Source: Diplonema papillatum (Eukaryota > Euglenozoa > Diplonemea > Diplonemida > Diplonemidae). Taken from it: a stretch of DNA of 64,000 nucleotides. Made by a program: the position numbers and the translations under genes. Shown here one piece after another: positions 40,501 through 50,118 of this stretch (within the stretch, counting starts at the first letter, position 1; each line of letters starts with the position of its first letter). The stretch lies in contig JAPJBO010000288.1 in assembly GCA_030068145.1 (NCBI GenBank), forward strand, positions 1 through 64,000, read 5' to 3'. The notes beneath the pieces are model-generated. The model was not told the origin of the DNA, made no database searches, and was given only the letters and a program-made list of their open reading frames with translations.

Positions 40501-40540
40501 ACAAGACGACGTATCGGTGAGCTGTCATGACGTACGGCAT
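37529..40540 (-). CDS. Acyltransferase-3 membrane protein (NRF-6-like) with cysteine-rich ectodomain
   Basis: 1003 residues. A signal peptide (about 1-25) is followed by four ShKT-like cysteine blocks: about 28-88, 100-142, 159-206 and 214-270, each ending C-x3-C-x2-C (CPVSCQAC, CRSKCRNC, CPASCGSC, CPSSCATC). Residues 280-380 match the NRF N-terminal domain (CRPFALDEAYLMASG; LCVPRECSSHDL). A membrane span at about 392-415 leads to an acyltransferase-3 domain from about 467: FLDFWRSISIMWVVVGHTYIFF holds the typical His483, followed by about ten spans. A charged cytosolic insert of roughly 120 residues (KDKNEEDDLRAEE... to QRSVAPLVRDGD) splits the late spans. NRF-6-type proteins are linked to lipid handling in animals; the substrate here is unknown. 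The ATG at 40540 is followed by a second one at residue 5. Confidence 0.9.
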   Translation of the reverse strand: MPYVMTAHRYVVLCATLLFGMHVEGADCKDDAQGWLRTSGSSCADLLHNDASCSRPLKDVGGAIQAGIPREVVTAKMLRFCPVSCQACDEAAREWPTEVCLNVLGDEACDERIKAVGCDGATAVGGDEMVVNMVCRSKCRNCLSSVNTDDTSDRARHACADDPYGLLAKSSAGFSCPGAVAALGCNAVVLGSKKVHELCPASCGSCGAADFTRCADKAAVAIGPVTANCATLLSMVGCETQAKQLSQNLPATVAPEMRVRDLCPSSCATCKPPAGDAGHCRPFALDEAYLMASGTRSPKYRQFTPGGITLRGGYSGDAPACSESSRFLPLGAKTCTVSTVGGMLALCVPRECSSHDLRDFLLELGGGFDASFVYFAVCEDESLEEFEWSDTKTVLAIGFFVSLAVFVVLGTAGPFGYCAARVRNQTGKRVLQGLDRFVGHWNARSTAAALLAHRATTTQKGSYNTSFLDFWRSISIMWVVVGHTYIFFATASGWTNPSYVDERLLSPITSPIATAPLAVDTFFWLSGFVGTLMITRTVAKNPWPLKSNVLMAFATVMAWVQRWLRLVPMIGAGMLIGIYIFPLLGSGSQWWRYSYSLIMNPASDSCEKYWWRHFLFVNDSYHWPGSNCFGWLWYVSDDFHFSMVLPVALFPYLKLTSLSQKWADCYIAVVLLATIASCMYLSYSEKLTRESETYVRPYLRIAPYCFGVGAALVLKRLVARDLAKDKNEEDDLRAEEMQVVSLEQENGTDGRPLLPKDEKDEEVSDEKSDPLKGSDEVCSMGHDDVYIEPANPLRSSAESPDAPDNYAHLQTSIPVVEPEATPAVQLQRSVAPLVRDGDWIARCCAWSSLNNTAFRTLMYLVAGMLMGSCLFFLWKRESASEAHTGEWSPDAYALYNLWYLSSWGLGLSILSIVFARGHGGLLSEIMSHAMWAPLGRLAFGVYLLHPLLVFAAAASQHAPTTYSDYHVLWNWAAVCSLSFSGSCLLWLLVEQPFATLCAALLKR

Positions 40541-41976
40541 CTTTTGCGTGCCGAGTCCCCGGCTCGTGTTGATGGGGCTCTTTTCCCTACTGCACCCCTT
40601 TCTCTGTTGGTGCCGGTTAAATGTCAGGGTCTTGGGTCAAAACTGTAGGTGCAGACTGCGCTGATTCCGTGATACTCGAGAAATCGGCTCAAAGTTGGCA
40701 AAGGGTAGCTAGCCGTGCCGAATCCCCGGCTCGTGTTTCAGCTGAGCCAGTCCGCCCTGTTCTCGCATCACTTACAGTAGTATATTCGATAGTCTATCAC
40801 AGTCCAGCACGTGTAACTCGACACTTTCCGATCTGTCGCGTCATACCTCCGCGTATTACGGCGTACCAGACTAAAAAATCTGGTTTCAGATTGGCGATCC
40901 GAATGAGTGTGTGGATTCGACGACGCTGAGAATCAGAGAGGAAACGTCGGGTCACGACGTCTTTAGCGGACTTAATCCAACCAAGGGCAGAGGTGCGGTG
41001 CAACGTGCAAACTTGCAGCTGACTACTGGCAGGATCAACCAGGTTTCTTGTCACTGGAACGAGGAAAAACTGACGAATGAGAGACTCCCCGATACCAGAG
41101 ATTGTATCGTATCAAGCCTACATAGATGCCTTGATCATTCCATTCTTTTCTTCAGCTTTCAAAGAGGCAGTCCTCGATCGTATCTCTACGACCGATAGCT
41201 TTCCTCGGCAAGAAGCTCCCGACGTTTCCTGTTCGCATTTAGGGGTGCAGGCACTCCGGGGTCCAGCCACCTGTTGCCGTTTGTACACCTCCGTTTCCAA
41301 CAACACGTGAGCTGGCCTGTAAGGTTGGAACGGAAGGCCTGCGCGCGCTTTTTCGGCAAAGAAAAAGGTAGAACAGTGCATTCTGTGAGACGAACAGGGG
41401 ACAAACATGGTCCCCGCGAAACAGTCGGGCTAGGCCAGTCGATGCAAGGGAGGAAGCGAACGCTTGCTATGCAGTTTGGGACCGACAACGCGGGTCACAT
41501 GCGGTCCCTAGAGGAAGGCAGGTGCCTCCGCAAGGAACGAAGCTGTTGTTGTCGGTGTTCGTAGAACTTGCATGACGTCACGTAGATTAATTTGACGGAG
41601 GAAGGTTAGGATAAATTTGGAAGCCGAAGCTAGTCGTGGCCCGATGATTCCGACGTTTCACATCACGTATTTGTGCCCACACTCAGCCCACGACGATTCC
41701 TGACCGAGTTCGTAGCCATTTTCACCCTGCTTTGATTCCGAAAAAGGTGGCCAGGTGGTGGAGCCAAGGTTGTTCAACAACTATGCTCACATCTCGTTCC
41801 AAGAACTATAAGCAAGAGGATTGCAGCTCAGGCTTGCGAAGGATACCTCGTTGAAGGTTCTGACACAGCGACGCTCACTGCAATTGCTCAGCTGGGGAAT
41901 TCCGTGCGATTCAAAGGATCACCTTGTGTCCTGTACAAGACAGTATGATGACAAAAAACTTGAAAGAATGACTGGG
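40541..41976. other. Intergenic, with an rRNA fragment
   Basis: Apart from the SSU rRNA start fragment at 41021-41045 and a short repeat TGCCGA(G/A)TCCCCGGCTCG at about 40550 and 40713, nothing was recognised. Confidence 0.55.
41021..41045 (-). rRNA. SSU rRNA 5'-end fragment
   Basis: Minus strand reads AACCTGGTTGATCCTGCCAG + TAGTC, the universal start of eukaryotic 18S rRNA, exact over 25 bases. The following sequence (AGCTGCAAGTTTGCACG) leaves the rRNA consensus, so this is a fragment and not a working gene. Confidence 0.8.
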
Positions 41977-42717
41977 TCAAGCAGCGGCGGCACTGTCGCG
42001 GCTCTCGAACTTCCGCTTGCTTTCCGCGTAGACCTGGTCAAGGTCGTTGTCCGGCAGGCCTTCCAGGTGAGCGAGCGCGCGGGCAGCGACGAACAACGCC
42101 GTAAGGTCGCTACGCGGGTCACGCCGTTCCGACTTTTCGCCGGCGCCGTCCGGCGCGCCGACCGGCAGTTTGGCCTCCGGCTTTTCGCCTGATCCGAGAG
42201 TGGCTTTCGCGCGCGGAAGGTACAGGTGATCGCACCGTTGCTGCAGCGCACGTATCTGCTTGTCTGCGAGATCTGCGATGGCGCTGTCGATGGTGAGACG
42301 CACGACCGGATTTTTCGCCGCGTACGTAAGCGTAAACGCGACGGAGCAAGACGCGGAGTCGATGGGCCTGAACTCCCAGTCGGAGGTGAGCGTCGAGAAG
42401 TAGCTCGAGTCCAAAGCCTCGCTGGTCACCGACAGCGCTTCCACTGCTTTCACACGGCTTGTGTACTGCTCTTCGAGCCCCATGCTGAAGCCAATGGTTA
42501 ACCTTGCCTCGAAACTGTTTTTATCGAGCCTCTTCGTCACGACACTATCTTTCACGTACGGTAGGTACTCCTTGTACTTCGCCACGTCGCTGACCACGCG
42601 GAACACTTCCTCGCAGGTGTGCGGAACTATCTTCTTCTTGTGGAACACCCGCGGCCGCACGCTCGACTGGAACATGTCCATAAACGCCCGGTGCGGCAGC
42701 GTGCGCCGATACGCCAT
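41977..42717 (-). CDS. COQ10: Coenzyme Q-binding protein COQ10
   Basis: 246 residues. Residues about 20-175 form a START/polyketide-cyclase-like fold with the COQ10 pattern: VFRVVSDVAKYKEYLPYVKD, then FEARLTIGFSMGLEEQYTS, DWEFRPID and CSVAFTLTYAAKNPV. COQ10 binds ubiquinone in the mitochondrial inner membrane and supports its use in respiration. The N-terminus (AYRRTLPHRAF, basic and lacking acids) suits mitochondrial import. A C-terminal extension of about 70 residues, rich in charged residues and including LTALFVAARALAHLEGLPDN, goes beyond the usual family length. It stands alone between repeat-rich spacers. Confidence 0.9.
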   Translation of the reverse strand: MAYRRTLPHRAFMDMFQSSVRPRVFHKKKIVPHTCEEVFRVVSDVAKYKEYLPYVKDSVVTKRLDKNSFEARLTIGFSMGLEEQYTSRVKAVEALSVTSEALDSSYFSTLTSDWEFRPIDSASCSVAFTLTYAAKNPVVRLTIDSAIADLADKQIRALQQRCDHLYLPRAKATLGSGEKPEAKLPVGAPDGAGEKSERRDPRSDLTALFVAARALAHLEGLPDNDLDQVYAESKRKFESRDSAAAA

Positions 42718-42884
42718 GTTTGACGGGGTCCGTTCCCTTTGTCAGCCGCCGAACTTCTTTTCCCCCCAACGACAGCAAGTGTCAGAGTCTAGCCCACCCG
42801 AACGGAGTTGATTCCTTTCGACGGAAGTAGCTGTTGAGCTATAAACCGCCGATCCCTCGTGTATTTTTGGTGTCCCGACGTTCA

Positions 42885-43455
42885 GGACTGGCACGACGTG
42901 TTCGAGCACTGCATCGGCGAGATGTGCATGCTCTGACACTACATCAGCGGGATATGTTTGCTCATCCTGTCACAGTCTGCATGGGCACATCAGTGCGCTG
43001 CACATCAGCAGAAGACGCTTGCTCGTTGCCACAATCAGCACGGTCACCCGTACATCAGCGGGATATAGTTGCTCATTCTGTCACAGCTGCATGGGCACAT
43101 TAGTGCTCCGCACATCAGCAGAAGACGCTTGCTCGTTGCACATTCAGCACGGTCACATCCGTGTGCTGACACTTCATCAGCGGGATATGTTTGCTCATCT
43201 GCATGGGCACATTAGTGCTCCGCACATCAGTGCTCCGCACATCAGCAGAAGACGCTTGCTCGTTGCACATTCAGCACGGTCACATCCGTGTGCTGACACT
43301 TCATCAGCGGGATATGTTTGCTCATCCTGTCACAGCTGCATGGGCACATTAGTGCTCCGCACATCAGTGCTCCGCACATCAGCAGAAGACGCTTGCTCGT
43401 TGTCACAAACAATCAGCATGGTCACATCCGTGTGCTGACACTACATCAGCGGGAC
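42885..43455. repeat. Complex minisatellite, 120-150 bp unit
   Basis: About four units built from GCACATCAGCAGAAGACGCT, CATTCAGCACGGTCACATCC, CATCAGCGGGATATGTTTGC and CATGGGCACATTAGTGCTCC modules. Modules are lost or doubled between units. Confidence 0.9.
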
Positions 43456-44704
43456 AGGCTGCCCCAACCTCGGACGCGAGGCGTGGTGCATTGTGTAGTC
43501 GGAGGACTACGTGCAACGAAGCGCGAAGCAGCTGCTTCTAAAGAAAAGAAGCGTGAGGACAGCTGCTTTACAGCGCAATTCAAGGTACACAGCGAAACGG
43601 AGGAAAAAGACGGAAGGGAAAAAAAAAAAAAACGAAAACGCGGGAAATCACAAGAAACCGAGAACTTCGGGAAGGACAAGGGGGAGAAGATAACAAACGT
43701 GCCATCACACTTGCGCTAAAGGGCCGGAACGGATTTTACTGTAACTGCCAAGCTAGGCCTCTGAAGAAGACCCGTGAAACAAGCGGGCATGAAAACCGGA
43801 TGGATGGTGGTGTGGACGGTACGGCGGTGGCTGTCCAAACCCTCAGAACCGTCCAAATTCTGTGCGACCTAACGCAGCACTCACACAATTGTGCAGATAT
43901 CGGTGCGTTCTCGGGGAGGATGTCCCGCCATAAGGTCCTGCTCTGTTGTCACTCGCCGTCACCAAGAGCACCGCGGTTGCTTTGTCTGCGTCGTGTGGAA
44001 AAGGACTGTGTTCGTGCACTTGTCTTAGCGCGTAGATCTTCAACTGACGTCGGAAAAAGGTTTCATTCGAACACTTTTTGCAGTGAATCTCGCGAGACTA
44101 ATTTGTCCAACACTGAACGACCTCCTCCTCCGCTGTTCGAACGAGCTCCACGACGTGCAAAGCAAGCAACAGCATTCTCCTGCTACAGAAGTGAGAAGCC
44201 GCCGTTTAACGCACTACCGGCGATGGTACCGTGACAACCACTTTGCAGACAGCCACCTTCGGCCTGCTTTATCACGAGGCAGCACGCATTTGACCCGAGC
44301 AAAGAAGAGGCGCGTTCCGTACGGTCTCAGCTACCGTGGCAGTCTAATGGTGGCTAGTGTTTTGTGTTTTCTTCTTTTTTTTTTTAACAAAGGAGGCGTG
44401 TACAGACCGAAAGCTAGAGTATGTGCAAGAAAGACATGAGCTCCAGGAGAACTATAAGTGACGAACTTGGCGACCTTCTCGTTGGCCTGCAAATGTTGTC
44501 GAATGGCCGAACGAGGTCAAACAAACTTGGGGCAGAGGGGGGCGCCAAAGAAACTGGCGGAACTGCCGCAGTGAGTGGCTGCAGAATTCCGCGAAGCGCC
44601 ATCGCTGCTTTCGACGACGGACACCGCAAAAGAAAAAAGCTCTGCGAAAGGAAAGAAAAGCACTCGGAGGCGTATGCCAGCCTTTTCCTACGTAACTCCG
44701 GAAG

Positions 44705-44985
44705 GCAACAACACAGCACCTTTACCTCCTTTGAGATTTCGCAACGAGTGTCGTCAAGTATTACCTACAAAGCAGGTGCTTATACAAAAAAAATACTCGA
44801 GGGGCTGCCTTGTGCTTACTTCGAAGGAGGCTAGAGTCTTTTTTGTTGAACGCTTACGCCCGCCACTAAACCCAGATTTACCTGTGTTTCGTGTGGGCTA
44901 CAGCACATTTACCTCCTTTGATCTTTTGCAACTGGCAGCCTCCTCAAGTATTTCCTACAAAGCAGGTGCTTATACAAAAAAAGAA
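44705..44985 (+). repeat. Two repeat A copies head to tail
   Basis: A 3' third (44705-44790, ACCTCCTTTGAGATTTCGCA to GCAGGTGCTTATACAAAAAA) joins directly to a second copy (from ATACTCGAGGGGCTGCCTTG). That second copy lacks the AACAATACAACTAC segment and ends at 44985. Confidence 0.85.
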
Positions 44986-45235
44986 CTCTTGGCGCGCGTT
45001 CGTCGTGGTGCAACTCATGGCACAGGGTTGCTGTTGTTGCTGCGGTAGCTAGTGGCAAATTCGTAGTCAGAATGGGCCCCCTCGTTTCCGCGGAGCGGCA
45101 CGCCGAGAGTCAGGAGACGCAGTGCGGGTTTTGTGAAGCAAACGGTGACCCTCAAGTATCTTCCCACAAGGCAGGTGCATATTTGAATATTCAAAAACAG
45201 CATAAGGCAGGGCGTGTGGGTCCTCACTTGTATTC

Positions 45236-45586
45236 ATGACACAAACTCCTCGCGATTCCTTTTGCAAGAGAGATTACGCAAGGTTTCCCAAGCCAGGGGG
45301 TGTAGAAAGGTACGATGTTCTTCTTTGCATGATGTGCGACGGAGAGAAATGGAACTGCCGGAGTTGCCCGCGCTGCACAGCATGCACAGACGTCAGTTGC
45401 AGGCAACGGGCGGGGAGACCATATTACTTGCTGCCGTGCACCGGCAAAGCACTTGGCAGAATATCCACGCACGCAGTACCAGTCCCCCTCCCAATCAATG
45501 GGGTTCTCTCATCCCGGACTGGAACAGGTAGTGTCCCTGGGTGTACGAGGACAGCGAAAAATGCATATCCTGACGCACCTACCTAA
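45236..45586 (+). CDS. Weak candidate cysteine-rich ORF, plus strand
   Basis: A 116-residue frame from ATG with clustered cysteines (CMMCDGEKWNCRSCPRCTAC, then DVSCRQRAGRPYYLLPC), as in a zinc-binding fragment. There is no family match I can name and the remainder is featureless. It could be a remnant of a zinc-finger gene or chance; it is opposite to all firm genes. Confidence 0.2.
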   Translation: MTQTPRDSFCKRDYARFPKPGGVERYDVLLCMMCDGEKWNCRSCPRCTACTDVSCRQRAGRPYYLLPCTGKALGRISTHAVPVPLPINGVLSSRTGTGSVPGCTRTAKNAYPDAPT

Positions 45587-46611
45587 CAGCTTACCAAATA
45601 AGAACGAAAGCACATCCTAAACGACCTGTAGTCAAGCTTGCGGCTACACAGCGACGCAGTGCCGTAAGAACGAGGACACATAACTTCCAGCCAGATGACT
45701 GGAGTTAGCAATAACTACCATCATGGTCGCTTCGCTTGGTGGGCACGACCACGTAGTGTGATCGAACTACTGGTCGATTGCAGCGCAATCGCTGCCAGCA
45801 GGCTGCCTTGTGATATGCCAGCATGACCTGCCGGTAGTAGCAGCGATCTGTTATGCCTAGACCAGTTCATAAACAACAACGGGGGTGTGCTGTTGCCCGG
45901 AAGGGGGTGGTCCTGAAAAGTCTATTCGCAACGAGCTAGTGCGCTTCTACACGAGCCAACGAAAGACCCGCGCACTTCCGCCGCTCGCTCCTCTACGCGT
46001 CCACCTCGACGTACTCACGAATGCTGCTAGTGGCTTGGCTGACAATGATATTTATTTTTCCATACCAAGTTGAGGGATCGTTTTTTCGGAGGCTTTCTTC
46101 CCACCCAAGGTCCGATCGCTCGACTTCAGTGATATGCGCAAAGCCCCTCCGGAAAAAAGGATCCACCGCGACTCCACCGGCATTCTTGCGTTTTGCGCCG
46201 ACTTTCGGTGTTCTGGCCAACACCGAAAGAGGGCGGAGGTGGCATCCCTTCTTCGTGTACTTCCTCGTGAAACAGCCTAGCTAGGACACTTCGGTATTGC
46301 AACCCAGCGGCAGCAATCGTGAGACATTGAGTGGGACATTCACATTCACGTTCACGTTCTCACGCGCAAGTTTTTTGGAAAGGGTCGAACTTCAAGCTCT
46401 AGTCCTTCTTGTTCGTTTCTTTTCTGATTCTGACAAATAGGCGGGGCGGTGGGGCATCTTAGCTGCATGTTTAGACAGTAGTTGGGGTGGGTGGCTTGCT
46501 CCAGGGAATTGTCACAGCATGCAAAGGATAACCTCCTCAGCCTGGCGCAGCAGCTGGATTAGGCCAGGGCCGTTCAGGACTGACATGCGCAGCAACCCCC
46601 TTCTTTTAGAG

Positions 46612-46665
46612 TTAAAGTTCGCTTGAAATTCCGGGGTTTTAGGGTCTCCGTATGACCGTTCATGA
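46612..46665 (+). repeat. Repeat D fragment
   Basis: GCTTGAAATTCCGGGGTTTT + AGGGTCTCCGTATGACCGTTC matches positions 1-50 and more weakly 795-862 and 61640-61685. Confidence 0.6.
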
Positions 46666-46991
46666 ATGGGTTCTCTTAGAGCAAGAAAGGGCTATGTGGT
46701 TACGGGTTGTATATTTAGTGCTTTTGTTCGTGTACCGGGGAAAGCCCCCTACAATGCTGTGCGTTGCGCGCTTCGCTGTGCAGCAGAGCCACCGGTTACG
46801 AGTCGTGGTTTCCGATTCGTTTGTGGGTGTCGGTTGCTCGACTTCACACTTGTTGTTTGACCCAGTTTCGATTAGAATCTTGATCAAACGCACTGCTTCC
46901 GTCTTTTCAGCCTTCGCTGCACGGCAACCTGCAAGATTGCAAGCACGAAAAAAAGCGTCGAGATGCGGCGCATCATGCGGCGCATCATTCG

Positions 46992-47380
46992 GCGCTTGCG
47001 ATAGGCACACAAGCCTGTAGAGGCGGTTAGCCACAGCGCACAAGCGGACGCGTTGTAGCGCTAGCAGCGGATGTAATGTTAATGAGCTGGTCAAGCGTAT
47101 CCACCAACAACGACAACAGTGCTAGGACGAATCGTATTCGCACGAAAAGACAAGTCAGAGGTGCCACGTTCGCACGAAAAGACAAGTCAGAGGTGCCACG
47201 GCGCTTGCGATAGGCACACAAGCCTGTAGAGGCGGTTAGCCACAGCGCGCGCAAGCGGACGCGTTGTAGCACTAGCAGCGGATGTAATGTTAATGAGCTG
47301 GTCAAGCGTATCCACCAACAACGACAACAGCGCCAGGACGAATCGTATTCGCACGAAAAGACAAGTCAGAGGTGCCACGT
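46992..47380 (+). repeat. Tandem duplication, about 207 bp
   Basis: GCGCTTGCGATAGGCACACA to GACAAGTCAGAGGTGCCAC appears at 46992-47200 and 47201-47380. The TTCGCACGAAAAGACAAGTC end module is itself doubled in the first copy. Confidence 0.9.
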
Positions 47381-47394
47381 GTGTGCTTACTTAC

Positions 47395-47525
47395 ACGGCA
47401 TTTGTTGAGCGTGCACCCAACACTAAACACAAATGTATATGTGCCACGTGTGAGCTCCAGCACATTCTCTTCCTGTGTAGTTCGCAACAGGCGGCCTCCG
47501 CGAGTATCATTCACTCGAGACGTGC
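47395..47525 (+). repeat. Repeat A, old copy
   Basis: Order of blocks is kept (CTTACACGGCATTTGTTGAGCG, CAACACTAAACACAAATGTA, GTTCGCAACAGGCGGCCTCC), but about a third of bases differ. Confidence 0.4.
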
Positions 47526-47737
47526 GTGCTGAAACAAACGAAACCGCAGAGATCAACCGAAGTGTGCGGTCATTTCCCGTTGTTTATTTTTCTGTACTCC
47601 CTGACTTGGATCGTTTCTTTCATGCAGGTCGCACGCCTTTGCTATTTCTAGAGAGTGGTTGTATTTTTGCTGCAAAGCAAAAGAGCAGACCCCCACAAAT
47701 CTAATGGGGGGAAAAAGATCTATTGAATAATCCGGCA

Positions 47738-47912
47738 AAAGCTTCTGAGCTCGTCACTCGCACAACCGCGGATGATACTAGTAATGACAGGGGGGAGAAA
47801 AGTGAAGACAGTGCTGATCGTTCTCACTTTCAGCTGAATCCAAAACGCAAGTGAAAACGCCACGGTTTGCGGCGACGAGCTTACTACTACTTCCTTCAAC
47901 ATTTCATGATTG
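47738..47912 (+). repeat. Repeat C, copy with different interior
   Basis: AGCTCGTCACTCGCACAACC start and GAAAACGCCACGGTTTGCGG + CGACGAGCTT end match the 425-590 copy. About 75 bases between them are new. Confidence 0.65.
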
Positions 47913-47934
47913 GCAGCATAGCCCCCCATTGCTG

Positions 47935-48065
47935 ACGCTTACGCCCAGCATTAAACCTTCATCCTTGTGTTTCGTGTGGGCTGCGGCTTATTCCCTCCTT
48001 TGAGGTCTTGCAACTGGCGGCCTCCTCGAGCTTTTCCTACAAAGCAGGTGAACATTCAAAAAACA
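47935..48065 (+). repeat. Repeat A, 3' half
   Basis: GACGCTTACGCCCAGCATTA, GTTTCGTGTGGGCTGCGGCT, GCAACTGGCGGCCTCCTCGA and TACAAAGCAGGTGAACATTC follow the repeat A order. Confidence 0.7.
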
Positions 48066-49009
48066 GTGTGGCGCTTCCTTTTGCTTGTGCGCACGAATGG
48101 TCGCCTGCGTTCGTAGGCCGCATGTAGTACGTTGCGACTACTAAGCTCGAGTACCAACATCCCGATGTTGACACAAAAAGACAGGCGCTTCGTTCTCTTG
48201 ATCAACCGCCCAAACGACCGGCCTACCGCTTTTTGCGTCATATATTTGTTGGTGTGTTTTCAGGTTCAAAGCACCGGCAGTTGTGAGTCACCGGTTGACC
48301 GTTGAGGCTGTGGGGGCGTCAGACCATTTTGTAAGCTCTGAAAATACTCAAAGGTGCTGCCTACCCATTTTGAAGGTACTGGCGGGATTTAATGTTTATA
48401 GGCAGAACACCTCTCATGCATGTTTGAAGCTGGCACCAAGTCTTCTTCGAAGAAATGCGTTGCCTTGTTGTGAAGAATGAGCACCAGGGAAGAAATGAAC
48501 CGAAAAACAAGTGAAAATGTTGTAAGACTCCGTAAATTGGGGAATGAACCCATGAGCCTTCTGTTTTTTTCGTTCCTGTGTAGACGAGCCGATGCACTCT
48601 ACTGCTGGCATCGCAGGCAACTTTGTATATTCCGGGTACGCACGTGGTTCGTGCTGCCTGTAGGTTGCCGTTCGAAGCTCTGCCCTCAGTAGGAATGCAG
48701 CTCTAAGGCAATTGCAAAACCAACAGGCCGGGGCTCCAGAAGCTGACCGCCTTGTTCTTGTTGCGGCAAGTGTCCTCGGTTGGTGCGTCCTGGTGGTCGG
48801 CTTACGGGAACGTAAAACTCAAAAACGGGTTCGGTCCTTCCCGGGGACTTTGCACAGCTGCCTAGTCCGCCGGTACTTCAACACGTGCAACAGCGAAGTT
48901 TCACGTTTGCTAGCATTGGTCCGTCTCTGAGGTGACTACTCAGGTGTTGAAGACGAAGAGTGAAGCGGAATCGTAGTCGAGCGACAGGTTCTTGACCAAG
49001 GTCAGCTAG

Positions 49010-50118
49010 TTGCGGCTGGGCTCTCCGTATTCGAACGGGAGAGAATAGAAAGGGAATTGCCAGTTGCTGCGGTTAGCGGTGCTTCTAGTGGAGGCAGGCG
49101 GCTCGCGCATGGCTAGCCGGGTCTACTGCTGCCGCGGGGATTGCCGCTAACGAGCGCCATCAGGCTCTAAATCAAGCCCTTGCGGCTTGTAAACGTAGGA
49201 AGGGGGGGATCGCCTGTTGCTGAAGTCGATGATGCTTCTAACGGAGGGAGAGCGGCCTGCATGGCGAATGCTGCAGCCGGGGAATGGTGCAGGAATGCCG
49301 CCGAAGAGGGCTGCACGATTGCTGGTCTCACGGGACACGAGCGTCGACGCAGGCGCGCATGCCAACGGGGAGCCGGCTGCAGCAGGGAAGGGTGCAAGAA
49401 CGCCGCCGACGGAGAACCTGCACATTTTACGGCCGCCGCAGGTGTGCACGGCTGGGTCTTGGCGGGGGGTCTAAATCAAGCCCGAGACCGTCGTTGCGGC
49501 TGGGCTCTCCGCACTCGAACGGGAGGGAGGAGAAGGGGTTGCTGTGGTTGACAGTGCTTCTCGAGGTGCGCATGCCAACGGGGGAGCCGGCTGCAGCAGG
49601 GAAGGGTGCAGGAACGCCGCCGACAGAGGACCCGCACGTTTTACGGCCGCCGTAGGCGGAGACCGCCATTTTGCTATGGCGGAGCCCCTCGTTTTCGAGA
49701 CGTGCCTGTGTTTCGAAACAGTCGGTCCGCCTTCACGTCCGTCGGCGCCGTTTTCGAGCAGGCCCACACCTCAGTCGGTGTGCACGGCTGGGTCTTGGCG
49801 GGGGGTCTAAATCAAGCCCGAGACCGTCGTTGCGGCTGGGCTCTCCGTACTCGAACGGGAGGGAGGAGAAGGGGTTGCTGTAGTTGACAGTGCTTCTCGA
49901 GGTGCGCATGCCAACGGGGAGCCGGCTGCAGCAGGGAAGGGTGCAGGAACGCCGCCGACGGAGGACCCGCACGTTTTACGGCCGCCGCAGGCGGAGACCG
50001 CCATTTTGCTATGGCGGAGCCCCTCGTTTTCGAGACGTGCCTGTGTTTCGAAACAGTCGGTCCGCCTTCACGTCCGTCGGCGACGAGTCGGTGTGCGCGG
50101 CTGGCTCTTGGCGGGGGT
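49010..50118 (-). repeat. Tandem copies of the 3' end of the membrane-protein gene
   Basis: The final coding segment of the gene at 50119-51510 (minus strand: CTCCCGTTCGAGTACGGAGA ... CTCGGGCTTGATTTAG) recurs downstream with TAG positions near 49803, 49468 and, more worn, 49165; another piece starts at 49010. Spacing is about 300-335 bp. The copies share the inserted block GCGTGCCTGTGTTTCG region only in the two nearest the gene. Confidence 0.85.

Larger units (their letters stand above)
42718..50118. other. Long gene-poor stretch
   Basis: Repeats: minisatellite 42885-43455; repeat A copies at 44705-44790, 44785-44985, 45090-45190, 47395-47525 and 47935-48065; repeat D at 46612-46665; duplication 46992-47380; repeat C at 47738-47912; duplicated gene tails 49010-50118. 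One weak plus-strand frame sits at 45236-45586. The parts 43460-44700, 45600-46600 and 48070-49000 hold nothing I can name. Confidence 0.5.
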
